In this document: piece by piece, positions 1 through 12,880 of the stretch | How the letters are laid out: the number at the start of each line of letters is the position of its first letter | Position numbering within the stretch: position 1 is the stretch's first letter | Assembly (NCBI GenBank): GCA_942486035.1 | Contig: CALNXK010000102.1 | Coordinates: 1,636,501 to 1,700,500, forward strand | DNA length: 64,000 nt | From: Porites lobata | Taxonomy: Eukaryota > Cnidaria > Anthozoa > Scleractinia > Poritidae | Reading direction: 5' to 3' | The notes under the pieces: generated by a model | Databases searched by the model: none | What the model was told of the DNA's origin: nothing | What the model saw: only the letters and a program-made list of their open reading frames with translations | Program-made: the position numbers and the translations under genes

Positions 1-71
1 GTTGGCCGCTTGCAGCTTAATCGGCACTTATTAGGAAACTATTGATCAACAAACTTTGATATTTACCCAAG

Positions 72-3000
72 TGATGATCTTGAGGACATAAGAAGAGAGA
101 TAGAGAAAGAAGAAGAACAAGTCCTGAAAGGTCCTCCAAGAACCAAAAGTGAAGTATTAGCAAAGGTACAGTAGGCCTGGGTTTCATCTGTTAATTCTTC
201 TTTGTTGCAGAAATATGACATTTCCTGGTGTAGACTAGAATCATATTTAGTCAACCTTTAGGAGTTAGACTACCTTTTTGTTTCCCCATCCGTTGATCCA
301 ATTTATACTGTACAAAACTAAAGTGTTTGATTGTCTGCATAATAAAATTTTGTTTTAACCCAACATAGGGGGTGTACATACATAGTGTATAACAGAAGTG
401 AAAACTGTTTTTGGACAAACAATGCTGTTAACTGTAGCTTTTATCAGGAGTAAAGTTATCTGTAGTGATAATAGCATGTAAAAAATGATCAATACACTTT
501 AAAGGCCAATGTATGAGGATAGACATTAGAAAAGTGAAGAAGAGTAGGTAGGATCAGTCTCTGCTTTCTAAATTTTTTGGTTTGCCACAAGCACATGTTT
601 TTTTTCCTTACTTCTTATTATATATATATTTTTTCCTGCCTGTTCCAGCTCTCTGTATTTTTTAAAGTGAATTAAATTTTTCATGTATAGTAGGTTCCCA
701 GTACTCATTTACACACCTCGACTGACTGATTTCGGTGGGGGAAACAATTAAACTGAAGCAAACTTTCTTGTGAATGTCAAAGGAAGCAATGCTAGGGCTG
801 GACTTGAATCCAGAGCTACCTACACTAATATAATTATTTTTTTTCAAAAGGACCTTCCAGAAATTCCAGAACTGGATATAACCATTGATGACGATGTTCA
901 GCTTGTAGAGCTTGGTGTAATATTCAGTATAGTTGAATCAATGGGTAAGAATATCAGCTATGTAACATTACCATACAATCATATTTCTATACCTGCTAGC
1001 TGCTGTCCTGAAAATTATCTCTTATTTGTAACTAAACTACTGGTATAACTGTGTGCAAATGACCAGAAATGGCAACATCAGTCTATTAAAGGACCGTTTG
1101 GCAATGATCACCTAATCAAGTTACTTTTTCATCTTCATCTCAGTGAATTAAGTTGTTATAATAATTATTAAGAGGTGCAATAAATAACATCTAAAATTAT
1201 TAAATTAATACCCCATTTGCTGTTATAATAAGTTAAGGGTTTCCGGTAAAAAGGGTGTAATTCACCTAATGTATCAATATTAAGCAAATTACACCCTAGT
1301 TTTTGCTGGAAACCCTTCAATTATTATTATTCTTCTCAGTTGATGATTATAACTGTTCCTGATCATCACTATGAACTTTCCTATATTTAGCAGGTCAAAC
1401 TTTACTGTCACAACAATAATTATCCACCTTTTCATGATATGGTTCTTAAAAATAAAGACAGTCACTAACTGCAAAAAGTGTTAATTTTTGTTGTTGTGTT
1501 ATAGTGGTTGTAAAGGCATTACCCCAAAAACCTGCTTTGGATTCAGACAGTATTCTCTTCATGGGAAACAGATCCTGTTTAGGCCTGGTAAGGACTTCTA
1601 ACTATTTATAGATAGCCATGAATTTATTAATTTTGTGTATCTGTGCTTGGAATATATAACAGTGATTGTTAGATTATCAAGATAATAATAGTTTATGTTG
1701 TTCCAAAATTTAAAGAAATCATCAATTATAAAAGGTTTATAACATAGGGATAGTGGTTACAGGATAGGCCATTTACTGGTGGGCTATTGCTGCCTTGTAA
1801 GAGGTTTCCCCAGGTACATGTAAGGGAGTCTGGATTCTAGAATCCCGGAAATTTTTGCATGTGGAATCCAGAATCTTGGAAATTTTTGCTTATGAAAATA
1901 ATGCGGAATCCTAGGCCCTGAAATTTGGAATACAGCTGTGGGAATCCAGAATCCCACTAAAAATTGGAATCTGAAATCCAAGTTCCCCTGAAAAAGGTGT
2001 GGAGTCCATTAACTGGAATCCGGAACCCATGGCTTGGAATCCAGAATCCAAGACTGTGTTGGATTCCCTTTCATGGGGCAAAACAGGGCTGTCAAAAAGG
2101 GCCGCTAGGCTTCCAAAACCGCTAGCTAGTTAGCCATCCTTAGCCAGCTGCTTTCAGCTCCTTCTACCTCAACTGCTAACAAAAAATAAGCACCATTGAA
2201 AAAAATTGTATTTAGCATTCATTTCCCAGTCTTGAATGACATTGAACACATATTTAAACAGGTTTAGATTTGTGAAATGTTTGAACCATGTGATGTTATG
2301 GGACACCTGGGACATTTCAATGGCATTGTTCCCAGTCTTGCGTGTATTCTGATAAAACAACATGGCACCCATATTGGAAAATACCTCTTGAAAACCCCTG
2401 GAAACACCATTTCCAAGACTCTGAATTTCAAAGTGCACTAGATACTGACCATCGGCTGCAGGGCGCTGCTCACAGAAAAAGTCATTAGAACCACTAAGGA
2501 TCCATTTGTTTTAATTAAAAAGCTGTTATTGGCCTTAATTGCAGGTATTTGAGACTTTTGGACCTGTACAGACACCATTTTATTCTGTCAGATTTAACAG
2601 GGAATCAGATATATCTAGTAAAAATGTTCATGTTGGTGACAAGGTGTTCTATGCTCCTGATGTCATGGAGTATTCACACTATGTGTTTGTTGCACAACTG
2701 AAAAAGTAAGTTAGCATAGAAATCAGGTTTGTTAAAATAGGGTAAATTAATATTTCAAATCTTTATCTCAGCACATGGCTTTAAGGTTTCGTCATTTTGT
2801 CATATTATTTTATAGCATGTTGGGGTTCAGGGGTGGGGAGGTCAGAGTATTAATTTTTAAAAATGCATGTATCCTATTACAAGTGACAACTTTTTTTCTG
2901 AAATTCTGACAGCCCAAAACTGAAATCAAACACACACTAAATGACTATAGTATGTGCCGTCCAATGCAACCAAGAAATTAAAATTCTCATAGTTTTTGTT

Positions 3001-5450
3001 CTTTTTGTACATACACTGTTTACAGGTAGCTATTATACGACACCTGAAGGGGGATCATGAGGTTATCCCTATATTAAGATTGCTCCGTACGGGTCGTTAA
3101 CCCACCAAGCCCAGGAAAGGTTGGCCACAGCAATGTGGTCTATGTCCCCTACTTTTTTTGAACAGTTCTTAGCTTTTATGTTCCACAAGAACCACAGAAA
3201 AAATAACAGATTCCCATTTTTGGATATTTTAGGGTATTTAAAGAATACCCTCAAAAATCCCAAATTTGGAAGAGTGAGACAAGTCCGAACCAAGGAACTT
3301 GGTTGGAAATTCCCTGGTTGGGACTTGTCTCACTTTGCCAAATTTGGGATTTTTGTGGGTATTCTTTAAATACCCTAAAATATCCAATATTGGGAATCTG
3401 TTATTTTTTCCTGTGAACCAGATAAGTGAAAGTACCGTAAGATGGAACCTACAGTTTTTCGCCCTTATCCAAGAAGACTAGAAAATCTTTCTTCTCAATT
3501 ATTTAAAGACCCTGAGTGTTGGTCCGGCGGGGGTTTGAACCTGCAACCTCCTGCTCAGCAGACCGGCACTCTTCTAACTGAGCTAACCAGGTAGCAAACA
3601 TTATTATTATTTTGTTTTTCATTCTTTGTCATTTTTCGCTAGGTTGAAAGGCTCGGATGCTTCATGGGAACATGATGAAGAACCCCCTCCAGAGGTGAAT
3701 GAAATAAATTACTTTTTTAATTAATTAGATGCTTAAAAATTTTTACAGAAAATTGGCTTGGCAATCAATACTATATTTTGCTAAAAGTTTTAAACATTTT
3801 TCTAAATCCCTTATTATTTGTTACTTCAGATCAGTAGGCACAGCAATTGTATGAATAATTAAAAGTCAATGTTCTGCATTGAAATTGAGCCTGTTATTAT
3901 TATTATTTTATATTTTATCTTTGTTGCCACTAATAGGCCGTAGAATATTCTGATGATGAGGAAGAATCAAAAGCAAGAGCAAGTAGGAGAAAAGAAAGGT
4001 ACAAATATTATGTTTGAGTGTTGATAAGATGCCTTTGATAAAATTATAAGAGCACCATGTCATAGCTATACCTACATCGCCAAATGCAGATCATTGAAAA
4101 ATTTGACCACCTCCCAATTTGGCTCCAGCCCTAATAGGACTTACTTCTAGGGGACTGTGAGTCATGCACTCCTTAGTATTTTCAACTCCTGAAAGTACAA
4201 GTTCAATGTCTTTTTCAAAAAGCTGACCTTTTTTTTGTAAACCTGCAGTGGAAACCAGTCTGATCATGCTAATATTTATCATTATAAATAGTAATCATAA
4301 TAATATTAGGGCTAGTATTGTACATAAAAATTTTGTATGTAAGATATGTGCACAATTTGGACTTCAACTCCATTATTTCATTTCATTTCTGATGCACTCA
4401 TGAAAACATTTCTGTGTAGGATGGCCAAAAGTGGTTCTAAAACAGATGAAAGTACTCGGACAACAGGAGAAAGTGGGTCCCATTTTCATCAGGGATTTAA
4501 AAGAGGTTTGTGCATTGTGTAGAAATTTAGTGTAATTTAAAAAAAGAAGAACTACGGACCCGTCAAACTCAATTTCACCTGTAACCTGTTTGCTCCTAAA
4601 AGTTCTCCAAATTATAATTCACAGAAATGGGAAATTAAAAGAAACAAATAAATTTATAATTTAGTACCATCCATGAGTGGAACGGACTTAGCTCTCCTGT
4701 GGTGACAAAACTCGCTGTGAATAAGGTAATCATTGTAACAAAAGCACTCCCTTGCATTGCCTATGTGTGGAGCATCACAAGAGGTCATGAATTGAACAAT
4801 GAACTTGACTTTAATGCAAAGTAGTTTCCACAAGCAATCCAAATTACCAAATCATTCTTAAATCAATCTTTACCATAAGTTTCTGTCATTAAAATGTTTC
4901 AGGTAACAGAAAGAGAACTTGGCAAAATGATGCGAAAGGAAAGACCGTCACTCAGAACCAAAATCAAGGGATGCCTCCTAGCAACTCAGTGCCCATGCCA
5001 CACCCAGCATACAGAGGTCCTACAGCCTGGAGTGGGAGTGCATCACCTTTGCAAGCATCAGAGAGACCCTACATGGGCCCTCTCCCTCATGAAGCTATGC
5101 ACTTTCAGGGTCTTTCAGAGGGACCTCCTAGGGGGGTACCCCCAGTGATGCTTCCTCCAATAGGGCCACCTTCTTCAGTCCCTATGGGACACATTCCTCT
5201 AACAGAGCCAGGCCCCATGATAAATGTACCCAGACCACCATTTGGGCCACCAAGGCCCTTTGGTGGTGGACCAGGTGTGCAAAATCCTTGGCCAGGGAGT
5301 CCATCTCCTGGTTTTTCCCACAGGTACCCTATTCCTGCACCTCAACATTTTCAGAATCCCAGGGGAAATATTCAAAGTTTTCCAGGAAGAGAATTCATGG
5401 CTTTTGGTGTGCCACCTCCTCCTCCTCCTCCAACACCCCCACCTATGTAA
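72..5450 (+). CDS. NAF1: NAF1, H/ACA snoRNP assembly factor (3' part, 5' exons outside window)
   Basis: NAF1 is the nuclear assembly factor that holds the place of GAR1 while H/ACA snoRNPs and telomerase RNP mature. Eight exons can be read with GT-AG borders and consistent phase: 72-165, 851-944, 1505-1587, 2545-2705, 3643-3694, 3937-3998, 4420-4505 and 4903-5450 (stop). They give 392 residues. The order matches NAF1: a charged segment ending KGPPRTKSEVLAK, the DLPEIPELDI segment, the Gar1/Naf1 beta-barrel (VFETFGPVQTPFYSVRFN, then GDKVFYAPDVMEYSHYVF), the conserved KGSDASWEHDEEPPPE, an acidic YSDDEEE run, a basic region, and a long Pro/Gly-rich tail ending in a polyproline run. The N-terminal part lies upstream of position 72. 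A polyadenylation signal AATAAA is at 5605-5610. Orthology is confident; the first exon border (acceptor AG at 70-71) is inferred. Confidence 0.93.
1235..1317. repeat. Small foldback (hairpin) element in NAF1 intron
   Basis: Two arms of about 30 bp pair with each other: AAGGGTTTCCGG at the left end and its complement CTGGAAACCCTT at the right end, both continuing into a GGGTGTAATT / AATTACACCC block. The loop is about 20 bp. It looks like a MITE; no target-site duplication was clear. Confidence 0.6.
1829..2075. repeat. Degenerate GGAATCC-type repeat tract in NAF1 intron
   Basis: The short words GGAATCC, CCAGAATCC and GGAAATTTTTGC recur many times in about 250 bp, giving an irregular short-period repeat. 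No coding signal is seen. Confidence 0.55.
3062..3597 (-). mobile_element. tRNA-derived SINE, interrupted by a foldback element
   Basis: On the minus strand the 5' end at about 3597 is tRNA-like: CCTGGTTAGCTCAGTTAGAA is an A box and GGTTCAAACCCC is a B box, the two halves of a Pol III promoter. It is followed by GGACCAACACTCAGGGTC and a body that ends near 3062. This head and body resemble coral SINEs as I remember them. The body is split by the hairpin element at 3198-3409, because SINE-like sequence continues on its far side (GTGGCCAACCTTTCCTGGGC on the minus strand). It is a repeat and not a working tRNA gene: there is no clean acceptor stem and the sequence runs on into the SINE body. Confidence 0.6.
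3198..3409. mobile_element. Foldback element with about 85-bp arms inside the SINE
   Basis: The left arm starts AAAAAATAACAGATTCCC and the right arm ends GGGAATCTGTTATTTTTT. Pairing runs inward past AGGGTATTTAAAGAATACCC to GAGACAAGTCC, leaving a short centre around 3290-3325. Open frames of 60-82 codons on both strands here are produced by the palindrome and are not genes. Confidence 0.7.
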
Positions 5451-7045
5451 ACAGGATAGAGACCATAAGTCCCGGGCAGTAAAAACAGGTAAACAACCTG
5501 TTACCATGGGAAACCAGCTTGGTGTCCAGCTAAGAAAGTGGTAAAAGTATGATCTTTGATATAAATTAAAAGTATGCGAAGGGACCTCTAACTACACCTA
5601 AGGCAATAAAGTTATGGTGTACCTTCAAGGTCTCTAATTATTACTGTAAAACCCCACTTGTTAAAGATGGCCAAGGTTAGGATGAGACTTTTTGATTTTG
5701 AACGAGACCTCACAGTGTAATCCTTGATATGAAACCCCATCAAACTAGTGCTTTTTCATGATGCAATTTGTTTTGTTTTGTTGTTTTTTGTTTTTTATGA
5801 ATCGGACAAAATGAAGTTGACAGCTTTCTCCGACTGTTTGTGATTTGGCATTATTGGCAAACACAGTTTATTTGATTTCAAAGTTTAGAATAATGCAGTA
5901 TGCATGATGATTAGAATTACCAGTAATTAAAAAAATGTTGGAAAACAGTATCACAGGAACATTAACTGCACTTTGGTTTTATTTAATATAAATTAACTGT
6001 TGTTAAACGTAGGGTTTGAGAACAGGCTAGGGCTTTCAATGAGTGTTATAACCTTTTTTATTATTATTATTTTTTCACCCGCATTTTCTGTGTCAGATTA
6101 AGTAAGCAACAAAAAATTAATAGGCCATTTTCACGATGAAGTCAGATAACCACAACTACCAAAATCCATTACTTTTTTGTTCTTTTTTCAATTTATTCTC
6201 CCCAACATTTGTAAAACAACAGCCCTGATTTGCATGTACACACAGCAAAGTAGAAGATTGTGGTAGTTGTAGTCAAATAATGTCATCATGGAAATTTTCT
6301 ATTTTTAAAACTTTCCAGTACCAGCTGCAATTGTTAAGGACTCTTTTTTAAGTCTTTGATGTTATCATAATAATATTATTATAATATTATATGAAATTAG
6401 ATGACTTTAAAGGTACATATGAACCCTGTAAGAAGTTTTTTTTTTTGCTAACTGGCACTCAAGTACAATAAAGGAAACCTTGATAAAGAACAACCATGTC
6501 TTTGGTCTTGCATATCCTGTAGTTTTGTTTTATCAATGCATCTAAAACCAGTTAGCTGCAAAACTCCCCCATTAGGGAATATCATTCCATGAACTTTGCA
6601 CTTTAATAATCTTTCTTGTATTTTACCAACCTAATTCACTTTTTTTACACAGAGTAAAACAAAGGAATGACTCTCATCTCCTTTGATGGTTCATTAAATC
6701 CAAGTGAACATTGTGTTAGTACAGGTACATCAACATGTAAACTGCAACATGATTCACCCATGGATGTAATGCCACGTTATTGTATGCTGCAGAGCAGTCC
6801 TTTTCAGTTCTCAAGCTTATTCCATGCGCAATGATTTTGTCCTTTGAGTCCTTTTGTCCTTCAAAGTATGACTTTTGCCTTGTAACCATGGAACTCTACA
6901 CGTTCACCAACACAATGGTCAACTTTTCTTTCCTCTTGCAAATTAAATATGGGGCTATAACTTCAAACCAAAGCCAACTCATTATTCAGTGTGATGGATG
7001 TTACAGACTGTAAGCACTGTTCGCAGCAAAAAATTTAAACAGAAT
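5451..7045. other. Convergent gap between NAF1 and TIMM23
   Basis: This holds the NAF1 3' UTR (AATAAA at 5605-5610), AT-rich sequence, and an inverted-repeat element at about 6121-6300. The 3' UTR of TIMM23 must start at its upper edge on the minus strand. No coding exon is recognised. Confidence 0.6.
6121..6300. repeat. Possible MITE with CACAACTACC / GGTAGTTGT termini
   Basis: The left part carries CACGATGAAGTCAGATAACC followed by CACAACTACC. The right part carries the matching complement, GTGGTAGTTGTAGTC then GTCATCATGGAAAT. The arms are about 40 bp and diverged. The boundaries are approximate. Confidence 0.5.
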
Positions 7046-10000
7046 CTAAGCCCAGTTGGGCGTGGAAAGAGAATGTCCTCTGCTGTTCCAAAGCTTTTCC
7101 CCAAAATGATATGCAGTGGCAAGACCACCACCCAAAGCTCCAGCTATAGCAATGGGTCTCACGCCTGCTGTCGATTTAAAGAGCATGCCCGTCAAGGTTG
7201 CAGCACCAATAGAGTTGAATTCATCTTCCTCTCCTCCACGTAACTTTCCAATCAATGTGTCTAGACTGCAGTACATGAGTGCTGTTCATAACAAAGAAAA
7301 AAAAATTCAATTCTTTTTAGTTACTATTCAATTATAACTTTTCATTAATATATTTATATTAAATTCTTTCCCTACGTAAACGTTAGCCAGTTTTTTCCTA
7401 CACATGCTTTGTGATAATAACATACTTTAAGGACCCATTTAATTGCCCCTGGAAACTGATGCCAAAAAATACTTTTTTAGCTAGTCAGGTGGTTTTTCAC
7501 TCAGTATAACCAGGCTGGCTGTTTTTCCTGATCCAAAATAATTACAACTTTTGAAGTTCATGTAACTTTTTACTGAGCATGTACAAGGCTACATTAATTT
7601 TTATTGGGAATACACTGACATTTCTACAAAACCCCCAAGGATCATGAATTCATTTTGCAGGAAGTACCAGTGGATAGGTGAAACAAGATCTCCATTGGAA
7701 TTTTCTGATGAATGTTATATATAACAGTTTAGTATATACTAAAAAAGTGGATAGTGTTTTTCACACGCTCTGATTGGCTACTCAATCAGTGAATATCCTG
7801 CAATATTCACTGAATCACCTCCAGTTCCTCCGAGCAAACGATGCCAAACTCACGCAAGTTGCGAGCAAAATGCCTTCCCACTTTGCTGCCGTAATAAACA
7901 AAGAAATTTAACAACTAATCAAGCAAGCTGTTCCCGAAATACACGAAGAAGGTGACGAAGTTCGGTTTGGAAGTTTTAACAGGTAAAGCTTTGTCTTTTT
8001 GACTCAAATTTATCAATAAAACCGGTGAAAAAGTTTTTTGTTTACAAATGCAAATTAAGCTTAAGTCTTGCGTTACTATAAATTAGTTAGTTGACTTGTT
8101 CATAAATAAGCTTAAGACTAAATTTAATAATCTTTTTTTACAGAATGATTTTAAATACAAAAAGAATTCACAACTCCTTTTGAAGAAATTTCCCGGCAAG
8201 AGCTAAACAAATGCCTTCAAAAGTATTATTTGTCGGCAAGAAAAAGCAACAGCCGCGGCCATTCAGTCATTACGCGCCAAAATTGTAATCGTTGGCACCA
8301 GTATTTGAGTTAAAAATCATCATTTTTGTGCTCAATTATCTCACTGTTTTAGTACGTACTAAAACAATTACCGCATTTATTCGAATAAGCGCCCAACCTT
8401 GAATTAGCGCCCACCTCGAATAAGCGCCCATCCTAAAGGCAGAAAAAGTTAATAAGCGCCCAGCCTCGAATAAGCGCCCACCCCACCCCCTCCCCCTCCC
8501 AATCAAACTCAATTAGCGCCCACCCCCACCCCACCTACTTGAGCGATAATGAGATTGAAATTGAATAAGTACTAATAAGAGACTTCCTCGAAGACGGAGT
8601 GTTCTTCCGAGTACCGAGAAAACCTTGCTTTGTTACTTCTTCACGTTTTGTTACTGGCATTTACTGTTTTTTTTTTTTTGCAAAATAAAAATACTACACT
8701 AAACTGCTGAAAATGGTGAAAATTTAATAACCGCCCAGCCTCGAATAAGTGCCCACCTCAAATAAGCGCCCACTCTCAAGGTCCAAAAATTTAATAAGCG
8801 CCCAGGGCGGTTAATCGAATAAATACGGTATTCACCGAAGTGGAGGTGGCTAGTGGTGGATGTTCATCGAGCTAAACCACCTCCACTTCAGTGAATAATT
8901 GTTATAATTATATTTTTGCACTTTCCTGTGGCTTGCTTGACTAACTCATGCTAATTTGGGCATTATTTGAAAGATCTCATTCCCTGCAGAAGTTTCTCAG
9001 AAAAGTGGTCTACCATGTCAAGCAGTCTGTCACAAGCAGAACAAGAGATATACAGGGGCAACTACAGGCAGTTGATATGTAAATGTATCAAATAAATTTC
9101 CCTCATTATATAAGCTGTTACAATATTCCTGCACTTACCAAGAATCCCTAGGCCATTTCCAAAAGATGGACCCCTCCGTGTGCATCCATTAAGTACACTG
9201 TAAAATTTGCAATAAACAAATCAAGTTGTTACTTATTCTACCAAACAAGCTCTGAAAATTTACTCTGACTTGTCAAATTTGTTCAAGGCTGTGTTTTAAC
9301 AGCACCCAGTGACCCCTGGCACCTAACTTTTATGCCCGGGCAACTATAAAAATCTAGTTTTATTACTATTTTTTTTTTTCATAGAAATCATATGCTGGGC
9401 ACCCTGAATTTCACAGGCTCACAGCAATGGGCTCCATTCAATTTTTCTTAGAGCACAGCCTGGCCCTAGTTATTCAAAAGATGGATAACACTATCCACAG
9501 GATAAATCTTTGTCCAGTGGATAACGCAAGTACTTAGCCACTGCATAGTGATTTATCTAGTGGATAGCGCTATCCAAAGTTTGAACAACCGAGGCTGGTC
9601 TTTAAATTATAAAACAAAATTGATACAAGTATGATCAGTCATGAAAAGGATTGAATACATACCTATTTACTCTAAGTTTGAGGGTCTTGCCATCTGGATT
9701 CCGTAGGCCCTCATATAAACCCCATGTCCCCCCAACTGCCAAACCTTTAAAAAGAGGATCATCATATCAAGTTGAGTGCCTTTAAACTACTCGGCTGAAA
9801 GGTTTCAAACTCTCCAAAACATGAAAGGCATCTGATGAATGTATCTAATCAGGGTACTTAAGAAGTAGAGGGAAAAAGTAAAAAAGTACATGTAGATGGC
9901 AATGGCAAGTAGTAACACCTTTTTTGCTCTATTTTTTTTTTCTTTTTACTAGTGAGTACATGTAGCAACCAGTGAAATTACAGAACTTTTTGACAGCCCT

Positions 10001-12880
10001 GGGGTAAATTTAATAAAACTTTTGCACATGTAGCCATTGCTCTAGAGTTTGAAAACAGTACTAATCTACATTTCTAAAAGTTTTAATAAACTGACTCCTG
10101 CTTGTCATAAGAACCAAGTCCAAATTATAATAAATGAACTTTTCCCTAACTCAGCACCTGGTTGACCCTTTCCACTTCTGCAATGTTCAGTATGTTAAGG
10201 GAAGATAATTATTATTAGGTCAATAACTTGAAGATGAAATCGTATGATTTTACCATAAAAATGAATACTCTTTGGTAGAACTTTTGCATAGCACTATTTA
10301 GTTCTTAGGATTTTAATAACAGAATTGGATTTATTGAGAGTGAATTATTTTCTTTGGCAGCCATTAGGAGTGAAAGGGTTTAACTGAATTCAACAATGTT
10401 CTGACAACATACCACACATATACGAGGTTCCAATCCCTGAAAACATCTGTTCACCCCAACTTCTCTTCTTTTTACTATCAGTAGGAAAAACAAACTCAGC
10501 TCCACCCTGTAAAACAAAGTTAAAATCTTGTGCTTTAACTACAATATATAGACTGCCTTGAGGTTAAAAATTCTAAGTATAATGCTGCAAGCAGATGCTG
10601 GGTGGTAACACATTAGCTGAGAAACGACGAACTGGTATATATGTACACATTTTGCTGATAACAGACCCTGGCCTAACATTGGGTCAACAAATTTTTTTGT
10701 GGAATAAAAAACTACAAGAGAGTCCTTAAATCACAACTTCATTGTGATTTGGATCTTTATTGGCCAGTTTACAGTCATACTGTTTGCACACATCACGAAA
10801 TGCATACTAAACACAATTAGAATGAAGAAATACAGTAGTACGATTTTAAATTAAGTTATAATGACACCACTGGCTGTTTCTGCTTAGAATCATCCTGACA
10901 CAAAAATCGAGATTGCAATACCTGTATAGTGATGATAGTCATGGGAAATACCTACACCTGGGCCCCTAATAAAATCTCTGACTGAAAATGTACAAAAAAA
11001 GTGTGATGCACATGCAGAGTTTGTTTTGCTCATAATACCAATAATATTGTTTTCATTTATTTATTTTTTTACATTCTCATTGCCATCATGGTTGTGGTTG
11101 CTAAAGCTCTCTATAATATTATTATTTTACCTGATTAAGATATGATGGATCAATGTTCAGATATGGTGAGAGTGCTGCACCTCTGTTGACTAAAAAGAAA
11201 CATGAAATGCATGTCACACTTAAGTACAAGGCACCCAAGCTACCAAAAAAGATGGGTGCATTCAAGCCTTGTGATGCATGCATAAAAGCCTTGCAAAACT
11301 TTTTTTTCCTATACAGTTATCTCCTTCCAATGTTGTGCAAGCTTAAATCAGGGTTGTCACTAAGATTTCTGAGTTGCCGGGTAAATACAACAAGTAGGCG
11401 AGGAATCAAACAGCTAGGTACCTCTCCTACCCCTAAAAGACAATTGGTTCGATACCCTAACCATGAAACAATGGGAAATAATGATATACAATAATGTGTT
11501 ATTGTTCTCTGTGACAAATGAGGAAACACCTTACGAGCAGCTCCTACATTACTGGGGTCAGCTAGGGATATCTTTTGGTTCTGTTTTTTTTTCTATTTTC
11601 CAATGAAAGTAGCCAGGGACCACATTCAGAGTAGCTGGGGAAAATCCCCAGCCCCCGGCACTTAATAGCTTGTGAAAACAGCTGTTTCTCCTTGCTCCTC
11701 GCCGCTGGGGATGTTTCTTGGGAGGAATGTCTGCGACTCGGTGACAGACATTCCATACTGATGACGTAAAATCAATGTTTAAATAATAAATCCAGTAGTC
11801 ATGTGGTTCCAAATGCAAATTTGTTCAATTTTATGTTTCTATCTGCAAACAAGTTCCAGCAAAACTCAAAACCTTCCTCTTGCGAAGAATACGTTCCACA
11901 AATATTGATTGTTTTGTTATAAATTCATCGCATTTACATTTGACCTTTGTAGCCTTTTGTCTTTTGTCTGTCATTCGTAAACAATAGCTAAAACAATGTA
12001 ACTACTCCGTTGTCCAATCAGCGCTTATGACCTGATTCTGGTCAGATTTTACGTCATCAGTATGGAATTTCTGTCGCTGAGTCACGGACGTTCCTCCTCA
12101 CAAAACGTCCCCAGCAGCGAGGAGTGAGGAGAAAAGGCTGTTTTCGCAGACTAAGCACTTAATGACAGCCCTGTTAAATGTTTTAAATAACTCTCTTTGG
12201 TCCGTGACACATGTACAGCTGTTATATATATACCTTGTTTGGTCTTACAATACATGTATGTTAGGCAATTTCAATTTTTTCTTGTAACATGTAATTTCTT
12301 TCAATTTTATAACAACACCAGCTCCACAAGGCAATTCTGACTGGCAATCAAACTGGAGCAAGAATTTTCTGGTGCCGAGTTAGATTCGTCCACAGCAGGG
12401 ATGAAGCTAAGGAAAAGCAACGCTGGCTTTTTCATTGGTGAAGCCAGCGTTTTTACTCAACTGAACCTTCAAAATTACTCCATGTCTTTGTTTTCCAGAG
12501 CTATTTTAGAAAAGGTTAGCTCTTTTTAAGCCGGAGTAATCAGCCAAAGGCCAGCTCTAAGCGACAACCCTACCGGAGCATGATGTAATCAATACAATGT
12601 CTCAGGCTTGGTATTCCCATCGTTGTAAATGAGTTTTACAGTACATGTAATTTAGAATTCGCTTGTGAAACAAACAAGCAAACTCAAGTTTAGCGATAAA
12701 ATGACCTTATTTAACAGACATGCCGCTACTCACATCGTACATTCGCAATATAATTTTCAAAGTTACTTATGTCATAGTCAAGACCTAGATCTTAGAGAAC
12801 ATCGGAGCAAGCACCTTACCTGAATACGCCATACTCGGGTCTTGTATTGAATAATCATCTTCCCTATTTCCCAAATTCAT
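7046..12880 (-). CDS. TIMM23: TIMM23, mitochondrial inner-membrane import channel subunit
   Basis: Tim23 is the channel-forming core of the TIM23 presequence translocase. Six minus-strand exons splice in frame to 196 residues (human about 209): 12820-12880 (ATG), 11131-11189, 10413-10506, 9663-9744, 9139-9197 and 7046-7281 (stop). Diagnostic segments are LSPYLNIDPSYL (human LSPYLNVDPRYL), an EFVFPT stretch before the first membrane segment, GLYEGLRNPD after it, RRGPSFGNGLGIL, and the last exon with LIGKLRGGEEDEFNSIGA then ATLTGMLFKSTAGVRPIAIA, matching the family's RGxxDDLNTVAAGTMTGMLYK block. Four hydrophobic Gly-rich segments fit the Tim17/22/23 fold. The introns carry several MITEs (7728-8905, 9468-9591, 11666-12153). 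Splice borders were read by eye, and all phases agree. Confidence 0.94.
7728..8905. mobile_element. Relic transposable element with broken coding traces, ending in a hairpin
   Basis: It lies in TIMM23 intron 5. It begins near the palindrome TTAGTATATACTAA and a matching TTAGTACGTACTAA lies at about 8349. Between them are translatable but interrupted fragments, for example MPSHFAAVINKEI then a stop, and EFTTPFEEISRQELNKCLQK followed by YYLSARK (about 8164-8246). The second fragment recalls the N-terminal domain of DUF3504 / Crypton-like recombinase-derived proteins; that assignment is from memory and weak. The right end is a hairpin, TTCACCGAAGTGGAGGTGG against CCACCTCCACTTCAGTGAA, itself split by the element at 8371-8828. 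Confidence 0.45.
8371..8828. mobile_element. Mariner/pogo-type MITE with TA target duplication
   Basis: The termini are CCGCATTTATTCGAATAAGC and its near-complement ending AATCGAATAAATACGG, flanked on both sides by TA (8369-8370 and 8829-8830). The interior repeats AATAAGCGCCCA many times. Insertion at a TA with paired termini fits the Tc1/mariner/pogo superfamily. It sits inside the left arm of a hairpin: removing it rejoins ACAATTATTCACC, which pairs with the right arm. Confidence 0.7.
9468..9591. repeat. Foldback element in TIMM23 intron 4
   Basis: The arms are GTTATTCAAAAGATGGATAA... and ...GCGCTATCCAAAGTTTGAAC. The word GTGGATA(A/G)CG recurs in the interior. It is MITE-like, and no target duplication is clear. 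Confidence 0.6.
11666..12153. mobile_element. TAGCCTGCGA-family foldback element with 9-bp target duplication
   Basis: It lies in TIMM23 intron 1. The left end TAGCTTGTGAAAACAGC pairs with the right end GCTGTTTTCGCAGACTA. The arms of about 100 bp also pair through CTCGCCGCTGGGGA and GACGTAAAAT / ATTTTACGTC. The flanks are GGCACTTAA (11657-11665) and AGCACTTAA (12154-12162), an 8 of 9 match, so a 9-bp duplication is likely. Confidence 0.7.

Noticed and set aside
3069..3481. Overlapping open frames on both strands
   Set aside because: Generated by the long palindrome of the foldback element; identical words appear on both strands.
3525..3597. tRNA gene on the minus strand
   Set aside because: A and B boxes are present, but the acceptor stem is not closed and the sequence continues into a SINE body.
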